Below are positions 8,101 through 12,096 of a stretch of 12,096 nt of DNA, one piece after another (position 1 is the first letter of the stretch; every line of letters starts with the position of its first letter). Made by a program: the position numbers and the translations under genes. Source of the DNA: Verrucomicrobiia bacterium (GTDB taxonomy: Bacteria; Verrucomicrobiota; Verrucomicrobiia; JABWAM01); the NCBI GenBank assembly GCA_013360985.1, contig JABWAM010000050.1:1-12096 (forward strand). Direction: 5' to 3'. The notes below the pieces were generated by a model, which saw nothing but the letters and a program-made list of their open reading frames with translations, ran no database searches and was not told the origin of the DNA.

Positions 8101-8211
8101 CTTCTGGGCGCGCCCGGTGTTCTTGTCGTACTCCCAATAATGCGTGGGTTCGTAGTATGGCCGGCAAATCACCGGACTCTCGACCGGCTGGATGAGGACG
8201 GGATCGCTCAC
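5182..8211 (-). CDS. Type III-like restriction enzyme, helicase-nuclease subunit (Res)
   Basis: This 1009-residue superfamily-2 translocase/nuclease would cleave unmodified foreign DNA together with the Mod subunit encoded upstream. Visible are Walker A ATGSGKT (173-179), Walker B-type NDEGHH (303-308), motif III SATPF (357-361), motif V-like AMLTEGWDANNV (593-604) and motif VI QVVGRGLRR (621-629). A charged Asp/Glu-then-Arg linker (about 498-520) interrupts the helicase core. The C-terminus has a PD-(D/E)xK nuclease pattern: Glu892, EPDYV with Asp933, and LEMKGEE with Glu947 and Lys949. The overall build is what I recall as the BPTD_3080-type restriction endonuclease family. The start is GTG at 8209-8211, overlapping the upstream TGA by 4 bp, with AAGAAGGG nine bases upstream. 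It appears intact. Cutting specificity cannot be read from sequence. Confidence 0.92.
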   Translation of the reverse strand: MSDPVLIQPVESPVICRPYYEPTHYWEYDKNTGRAQKMEGRRRASYWYKDPSADIRHGQMTLELEEDRRDLVCVNKLRVDVKRWRASDWEGATNVTKDLLRHWWRKDRARRFFFCQLEAAETIIFLNEIRGCRRDGKRGQPRWNPEFSDFDFNLLWNSEGNAEPIARYASKMATGSGKTVVMSMLIAWAFCNRARVPSDERFPHAALIVCPNLTIKERLQVLRTDSRGEDYYSQFDVVPPQYRDVIRTGKVLVTNWHFFAPESEHSEGGKSFAVVKKGEETDEAFARNRLGDLFERGPLMVLNDEGHHAYRPKPMTEEEARKADAEARKDREEATIWVQGLDRINKACGIKFCVDLSATPFYIGGSGFPEGEPFPWIVSDFGLVDAIESGITKIPRLPVSDTTGQPDPKYFRLWRNLTKDLAPAQRLSNKRPKPDVVWERAQDALVQLAGEYKKTFEAIQQASDTALKAPPVMIVVCDNTDIAQVFFENTSGQSEVESIPEDANNDDEEPTRRRKRSRSTVTYGSSKVFPELFQNDKGRLWTIRIDSKRLEKVESEDPDATRDEAAKELREIVNTIGRLGKPGQDVRCVVSVAMLTEGWDANNVTHILGVRAFGSQLLCEQVVGRGLRRMNYTPDPQTELLPEEYVDVYGIPFSVIPYKGKPSRTPPDRPVNHVYALPERAAYEIRFPNVEGYVYALRKPSVKADFTTLERLVIEPEHTPTATFLRIITDHIEGGAKGGGMGEYVEHNRSEYYARHHLQEIEFEIARQIVAALVGEGSQAPVRGSAKTRGLARHELFPQVLRIVRGFVGMKVDFRGANPCEIGLEKYVRRIKERLLDAIVPDEQEGEMPILPILNRYKPLGTTADVDFTTKRIVHRTERSHVNAVVLDSSWEQTAAFYLEQQRDHVFCYVRNDRPFLLIPYEYEGVQHHFEPDYVLRMKSGKTTILEMKGEENDQDRAKHQAARRWITAVNNWGRLGAWDFLVCRDPQVLPKLLAQSESPAMRTSGSAT

Positions 8212-8606
8212 CGCTTGCGTCCCTTCTTTGCGCGATACGATGCCTTGCTCTCGCGGACTACAATCGGCACGCCTGCGCGGCGATGATCGGCCAAGGCTTC
8301 GTGGACGGCTTGACGCGAGGCATGAAGGGCCGAACGACTGCGTTTGGACGCGCCGGAACTGTCGGCGGACTGGATTAGCCGATCATAGAGAAACTCCGGC
8401 GCCAGATCCGCCTCATTCGGCCAAACCACCGTCCGCAGAAGCCGATCCACTCTGACGGCCCTGAATCTCCGCTTGTCGGCCAGTGGACCAAAAACCGGAC
8501 CGGTCAATTCGTCCGCCAGGTCCACCGTGCCTTCCGCGCCATCGTTAAAACGCAACCAGAGGACGTAATCCCGAACATACTTCACTGCCTCAATTTCCAG
8601 AATCAT
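8208..8606 (-). CDS. DUF2442 protein with basic C-terminal extension
   Basis: This is a 132-residue cytoplasmic protein of unknown function. Residues 1-77 match the DUF2442 pattern: YVLWLRFNDGAEGTVDLADEL, GPVFGPLAD, a VRVD strand, then TVVWPNEADLAPEFLYD. DUF2442 proteins are normally about 80-100 residues, so the tail from about 78 to 132 is extra. It is Ser/Arg/Lys-rich with a helix-like segment (SALHASRQAVHEALADHR), the short strand GVPIVVRES and a lysine/arginine end, and might bind nucleic acid or a partner. The gene lies 4 bp after the DUF4160 gene, with GGAG seven bases before its ATG, and its TGA overlaps the res GTG start. DUF4160 and DUF2442 genes are commonly neighbours and have been suspected of being toxin-antitoxin-like, but I know of no settled function. 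Confidence 0.85.
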   Translation of the reverse strand: MILEIEAVKYVRDYVLWLRFNDGAEGTVDLADELTGPVFGPLADKRRFRAVRVDRLLRTVVWPNEADLAPEFLYDRLIQSADSSGASKRSRSALHASRQAVHEALADHRRAGVPIVVRESKASYRAKKGRKR

Positions 8607-8610
8607 GGTA

Positions 8611-8868
8611 TTACTCCAACGGTTTGATCTTCGGAATAGGCTTCTTGTTCTTTGCCTTGTCCCAAGCGGCCATCAGTTCGCGCCTGTGCAACACTCGCCA
8701 CTCCTGCACCAGACCCAGAACGCGGGGAGGCAGACTGCCAACCACGGCGCCGCTTTCGATCATGACTTCCGCATGGTACTCGCCATAACGCGCATGGATG
8801 TGCGCCGGCTCGTGATCCCGCCAGAACATCAGGATCGAGATGCCAAAAAACTGGCTGATCGTCGGCAT
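8611..8868 (-). CDS. DUF4160 small protein
   Basis: This is an 85-residue protein matching DUF4160: MPTISQFFGISILMFWRD at the start, then the histidine-rich core HEPAHIHARYGEYHAEVMIE (residues 19-38), then LPPRVLGLVQEWRVLHRRELMAAWDKA and a lysine/proline tail. The family is cytoplasmic and of unknown activity. The conserved H-x-x-x-H-x-H-A-R-Y cluster could be a metal or catalytic site, which is my inference. The gene starts 2 bp after the mod stop, and its Shine-Dalgarno AGGAGGT (8879-8885) lies inside the end of mod, ten bases from the ATG. The DUF2442 gene follows 4 bp after its stop. This is full family length, and the position inside a restriction operon is the notable point. Confidence 0.88.
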   Translation of the reverse strand: MPTISQFFGISILMFWRDHEPAHIHARYGEYHAEVMIESGAVVGSLPPRVLGLVQEWRVLHRRELMAAWDKAKNKKPIPKIKPLE

Positions 8869-8870
8869 GA

Positions 8871-11800
8871 TCAGTCGTACCTCCTATCCAGCCGATGCAC
8901 CCGCAACACCTCATTTCCGCGCGGGTCAATCACCTTGACCGCAATCCGCTTGTGCTCGCCCTCCGGGAACGGAAGCGAGATCGTGCCCGACAGCTTGGCA
9001 AAAGCGTCCTCGTCCAGCGTCCCGCCCAACGCCTTGCCCAGTTTCTCCCACGCGCTCTTGTCCGGAAAAAACGCCTGGCACACGCAGAAACACCGTCCGT
9101 CATAATCGCTATCGAGGAACCACGCTGCGACTTTCTCCGCACCCGTCGAGCGCACGGCGTTGGTCACCGGGTCGTAGATGTCCACGCCTTCCATCGTGAC
9201 CGTGAACTGACCCTCTTTGCCCCGCTTGACCGATGTCCGCGGGGAACCGGACACGGTGAAAAGCTGACTGGAAACGGTCGTCTTGAGCAAATCGCCCATG
9301 TTCACGTCCGGGCGAATCTGCGCCATGTGAATCCGCAGTTTCGGGTCCGGGTCTTCCTGGATCAACGCCTGCGCCGCGCCGTCGAAGCTGAAGGCCGCGA
9401 AGACCAGGTCATCGAAACCGCCGCGCCGCGCCCGGCCAATTCCTTCCTCGACGATCAACGCATTCATCGCGCCGTATTGCGGCCCCACAATCACCGCGAC
9501 AAGCCGCTCCTTCTTGTCGCCGTTCACCCACGCCCCTCGCGCGTGGATCGAGGGATTCCCCGTCTCGACCTCCAGCGACGAGAACTTCATCACCTTGTTG
9601 TCCGGGAACCGCACCCCGTCCTCGCGCAAGAGGCGGATCATCTTGTCCACATACGCCCCGGCGTTTTGCGGGTCGGCGGCAATGTCGAATGTCTCCAATT
9701 CCTCCGGGCTTCCCCCGATCGGACTCTGCGCCTCTGCGTCTTTGCGCGAGACCTCCTCATCGTCTATGGATTCCTCGGCGGGAATCACCCCCTCCATCGT
9801 GAACGGACCGGAAACACGGACCTTGCCCTTCTCGATGAACGGCTGATCCACCAGCTCTTCCTGGTCCGCACGCGCCGCGATGCACGCATTGACCTCGTCC
9901 ATCTTCTCCCGCCACGCCTTGCGATACTCGGTCAATGCCTCCTGCAACGCCTTCGGCCAGTCGGGATCGGTGTCGAACGGAACCTCCCAGGGTTGCCATT
10001 GGCCATTTTCGATTTTCGATTTCCGATTTTCGATTGGAAGAAGCCACCGCCGGCGATCGGCGTCGGTGATGGATTTCTTGCCCTCGGCCTTTTCCTTGGC
10101 GGCGAGTTTGAGTTTCAGCTTGTTGCGAAGCTCGTCGGAAACACCCGAAAGCGCCCGGTTCAACGACGCGAGTTTTTCGTCGAGAATCGGTTCCCACTTG
10201 TCGAAGATCGGATCGAGCGCCGGGTTCTGCGCGATGCTCTTGAGCGTGATATGCGGGACGGTTTTGCAGTCGAACGTGCAGGAGCCTTGAATCTCGCCCG
10301 CCGGATCGGTGAGCCACGGCCCGTCCGGATTGCGCTGAACATCCTCCGCGCTCGTCGGACGCAGCTTGTAAAAATCAAACTTTGCCGTCAGTAACCGCTG
10401 CCGCGCGATCGCCAGCGCCACCCGACTCACATCCATCGTAATCCACCGCCGCCCCCAGTTCTCCGCCACATACGCCGTCGTCCCCGACCCGCACGTCGGA
10501 TCAAGCACCAAGTCGCCAGGGTCGGTGGTCATTTGTAAACAACGTTCGGCAATCTTGTAACTTGTTTGCACGACATAGATCGGATTTGGCTCACCGTGAA
10601 CATCATCCCATATGTTCGAGCGGTTCAGGTGGCTCCAGTCGTCCCAATACAGAACTGCGCCTAGAGACTCCCCGCCGCCGTCAAACACGCGGCCAACTGC
10701 CGCGAGGCGCCGCATTCCATCCTCAAGGTCGTATGTCCAATGGCGGTTCCGGCCGCATGAGAAATCACGATTTTGGAACTTGAAGTCTTTGCTTCGATCG
10801 GATGGGTCTTGGCTTACTAGAGGGTAGTTCACTCTTGCCCACCTTCCGCCCTGTGTAAGTAGGTTCTTCACGGTCTCGTCGGTCATTGCCGCGACACGTC
10901 GCATACTGCCGTCCGGCATAATAATGGTGTTAAATTTAGGATCGACGTCAGGGTCCCTCTTCTCAGCAAAGAGGTGATTGAGCTTTAAGTGCTCTTTGTC
11001 TTTCGCAAACCAAAGCAGATAATCGCAAACCGGGTCAGTTTGAGTGGTCGTGCTTTTCTTCTTTATCACGATTGTTACGACAAAGTTTGAGATACCAAAC
11101 ACCTCATCCATCACCGCTCGCACGCGATGCAAATTCTCATCCGAAATCTGCACGAACACGCTTCCCGAATCCGCGAGCAATTCCTTGCACAACAGGAGCC
11201 GGTCGCGGAGGTAGCTCAAGTACGAGTGGACGCCGAGGGTCCAGGTGTCGCGGTAGGCTTTGACCATTTCCGGCTCGCGGGTGAGGTCTTCGTCTTTGTC
11301 TTTCACGTCACGGCGGCCGACTTCGGGCTGGAAATTGCTGGCGTATTTGATGCCGTAGGGCGGGTCCATGTAGATCATCTGCACCTTGCCCGCCATCGCT
11401 TCGCGCCGGGCAAGGCTCGCCATGACGGCGAGCGAGTCGCCGAGGATCATGCGATTGGTCCAGTCCATCGGGTGTTTGTAGAACTGGACCGCCTCGCGGT
11501 ATTCGTGTTCGGGATCGGCAAAAAGATCTCGCTCGACGTCCTGCCGCCGCGCGACTCTCAGAATAGCCTGCGTGGAAATGCGTTCGTGGATGTGGAGGGC
11601 GACCGGATCGGCCACGCACCATTGTTGTTCCCGTTTGCCCGCCCATTCCAGCCACGGCTCATGATTGCGGAAGGCCTCTTCGAGGATCGCGAGTTCGTCC
11701 GGGTTCAGTTTTCGTTTTCCGGCTTCCGCGATCAGTTTTTCAATGTGATCCGCTCCACCGGTTCCATCGAAGCGCAATGTCGGCGCGAGGTGGGGATTGT

Positions 11801-11945
11801 AGGCCCATTTGAGTTTCGGTTCCTTGACGATCTGGCCGCGCGCCGCCAGCCCCGCAGGCGGGATGTTCAGGCGGGTGACGCCCTTATGCCGGTAATCAAC
11901 AACGTTCTCCCCGGCAGGCCCATTCGTCTTCTTCTTTTTCGCCAT
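8871..11945 (-). CDS. Type III-like site-specific DNA methyltransferase (Mod)
   Basis: This 1024-residue AdoMet-dependent methyltransferase would protect host DNA and give the system its target specificity. The catalytic motif IV MIYMDPPYGIKY lies near residues 190-201, and the AdoMet motif I LDPTCGSGTT at 481-490. DPPY before FxGxG is the beta-class order seen in type III Mod, usually N6-adenine; N4-cytosine is possible. The segment between (about 295-460) should hold target recognition. About 530 residues follow motif I, far more than typical Mod proteins, with a charged helical part near 580-640 and a C-terminal globular region. The frame stays open to 12065, but I choose ATG at 11945: MAKKKK is a normal start, GAGG lies five bases upstream, and a -10 box at 11977-11982 would exclude a longer protein. 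First gene of the island operon. Confidence 0.92.
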   Translation of the reverse strand: MAKKKKTNGPAGENVVDYRHKGVTRLNIPPAGLAARGQIVKEPKLKWAYNPHLAPTLRFDGTGGADHIEKLIAEAGKRKLNPDELAILEEAFRNHEPWLEWAGKREQQWCVADPVALHIHERISTQAILRVARRQDVERDLFADPEHEYREAVQFYKHPMDWTNRMILGDSLAVMASLARREAMAGKVQMIYMDPPYGIKYASNFQPEVGRRDVKDKDEDLTREPEMVKAYRDTWTLGVHSYLSYLRDRLLLCKELLADSGSVFVQISDENLHRVRAVMDEVFGISNFVVTIVIKKKSTTTQTDPVCDYLLWFAKDKEHLKLNHLFAEKRDPDVDPKFNTIIMPDGSMRRVAAMTDETVKNLLTQGGRWARVNYPLVSQDPSDRSKDFKFQNRDFSCGRNRHWTYDLEDGMRRLAAVGRVFDGGGESLGAVLYWDDWSHLNRSNIWDDVHGEPNPIYVVQTSYKIAERCLQMTTDPGDLVLDPTCGSGTTAYVAENWGRRWITMDVSRVALAIARQRLLTAKFDFYKLRPTSAEDVQRNPDGPWLTDPAGEIQGSCTFDCKTVPHITLKSIAQNPALDPIFDKWEPILDEKLASLNRALSGVSDELRNKLKLKLAAKEKAEGKKSITDADRRRWLLPIENRKSKIENGQWQPWEVPFDTDPDWPKALQEALTEYRKAWREKMDEVNACIAARADQEELVDQPFIEKGKVRVSGPFTMEGVIPAEESIDDEEVSRKDAEAQSPIGGSPEELETFDIAADPQNAGAYVDKMIRLLREDGVRFPDNKVMKFSSLEVETGNPSIHARGAWVNGDKKERLVAVIVGPQYGAMNALIVEEGIGRARRGGFDDLVFAAFSFDGAAQALIQEDPDPKLRIHMAQIRPDVNMGDLLKTTVSSQLFTVSGSPRTSVKRGKEGQFTVTMEGVDIYDPVTNAVRSTGAEKVAAWFLDSDYDGRCFCVCQAFFPDKSAWEKLGKALGGTLDEDAFAKLSGTISLPFPEGEHKRIAVKVIDPRGNEVLRVHRLDRRYD
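9724..9752. repeat. Dispersed-repeat fragment within mod (SRKDAEAQ type)
   Basis: The plus strand carries CTCTGCGCCTCTGCGTCTTT followed by GCGCGAGACC. In the mod frame it encodes VSRKDAEAQS (about residues 732-741). I recall this word as a short dispersed repeat in many environmental bacterial genomes, usually intergenic. Here it is in frame in a disordered-looking linker. Confidence 0.55.
10004..10035. repeat. TTTTCGA short tandem repeat within mod (IENRKSKIEN type)
   Basis: Three to four imperfect copies of a 6-8 bp A/T-rich unit (TTTTCGAT, TTTCCGAT) encode IENRKSKIEN (about residues 638-647) in the mod frame. The base composition contrasts with the GC-rich flanks. I recall the NRKSKIEN peptide as a common product of dispersed repeats in unrelated proteins, so this looks like a small in-frame insertion. 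Confidence 0.55.
10540..11110 (-). other. A/T-rich target-recognition segment of mod
   Basis: Base composition drops sharply within mod. By hand count, 10921-11100 is 75/180 G+C (about 42%), against about 60% at 11161-11220 and 65% at 9421-9480. The segment falls between the DPPY and AdoMet motifs, where beta-class methyltransferases carry the target-recognition domain. It is consistent with exchange of that domain by recombination. The edges are approximate. Confidence 0.55.
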
Positions 11946-11950
11946 AGCAA

Positions 11951-11954
11951 CCTC
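11951..11954 (-). promoter_or_regulatory. Ribosome-binding site of mod
   Basis: GAGG on the minus strand, five bases before the ATG at 11943-11945, supports that start over the in-frame ATG at 12065, which lies upstream of the predicted promoter. Confidence 0.55.
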
Positions 11955-11969
11955 GTCATTCAAAAGTCG

Positions 11970-12005
11970 AGTCGCGACTATAGGCGGCGCTTCACATTCT
12001 TGAAA
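11970..12005 (-). promoter_or_regulatory. Candidate promoter of the restriction-modification operon with operator-like palindrome
   Basis: On the minus strand TATAGT (11977-11982) is a good -10 box. TTTCAA (12000-12005), 17 bp upstream, is a poor -35 box. A perfect 10-bp palindrome AGTCGCGACT (11970-11979) overlaps the -10 box and the likely start site, where a repressor could bind. Transcription would start about 25 bases before the mod ATG. The rest of 11983-12096 shows no gene that I can support. Confidence 0.4.
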
Positions 12006-12096
12006 GACCGAAGTCCTGACCGCTTCAGGCGCGGAGGGTTCTTTGGGACGGAATTTCTCGCGCAAGGGTCCGGCGGGTGGTCCTTCTTGCCGCCGA

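Noticed and set aside
6760..8286. 508-codon plus-strand frame opposite res
   Set aside because: Antisense of the helicase domain; composition is that of a shadow.
8895..10394. 499-codon plus-strand frame opposite mod
   Set aside because: Antisense shadow rich in Arg/His/Leu, with no domain and no ribosome site that I can support.
11946..12065. 40-residue N-terminal extension of mod
   Set aside because: A promoter-like -10 box and a good ribosome site lie between it and the MAKKKK start, so the extension is probably untranslated.
1..12096. CRISPR array or insertion sequence
   Set aside because: No regularly spaced repeats of CRISPR length, no transposase and no terminal inverted repeats were seen.

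Overview
The window is about 12.1 kb of GC-rich bacterial DNA, densely coded, with almost everything on the minus strand. Its content suggests an environmental Gram-negative bacterium. Verrucomicrobiota (Opitutae-like) is my best guess, based on high GC, Shine-Dalgarno-poor core genes, an N-terminally extended Amt transporter, and short dispersed-repeat peptides inside a gene. No phylogenetic marker here proves it.

Region 1 (1-1309), sugar metabolism: the 3' end of a plus-strand FGGY-type carbohydrate kinase converges on a minus-strand SDR epimerase that most resembles CDP-paratose 2-epimerase. Region 2 (1310-4629), nitrogen assimilation: a minus-strand operon amtB - glnK - glnA, encoding an ammonium channel, a PII signal protein with the uridylylation tyrosine, and a type I glutamine synthetase with the adenylylation tyrosine. 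Together these import ammonium, sense nitrogen state and fix ammonium into glutamine. Region 3 (4630-5181): a divergent intergenic zone with a strong nested inverted repeat, a sigma70-type promoter and a tRNA-Gly(CCC) on the plus strand, then a GAC-rich spacer.

Region 4 (5182-11945), a restriction-modification island: a minus-strand operon of four tightly packed genes. In transcription order these are a large beta-class type III-like DNA methyltransferase (Mod), a DUF4160 protein, a DUF2442 protein with a basic C-terminal extension, and a large helicase-nuclease (Res). The spacings are 2 bp, 4 bp and a 4-bp overlap, so the four are probably co-transcribed and translationally coupled. A promoter with a 10-bp palindrome lies just upstream of mod.

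The most unusual features are the DUF4160-DUF2442 pair embedded between mod and res, the A/T-rich target-recognition segment in Mod, two dispersed-repeat peptides within Mod, pyrimidine-rich leaders without Shine-Dalgarno sequences in front of glnK and glnA, and the structured inverted repeat between amtB and the tRNA. No gene-free stretch exceeds 300 bases. The longest are 4630-4884 and 4959-5181, both described below.
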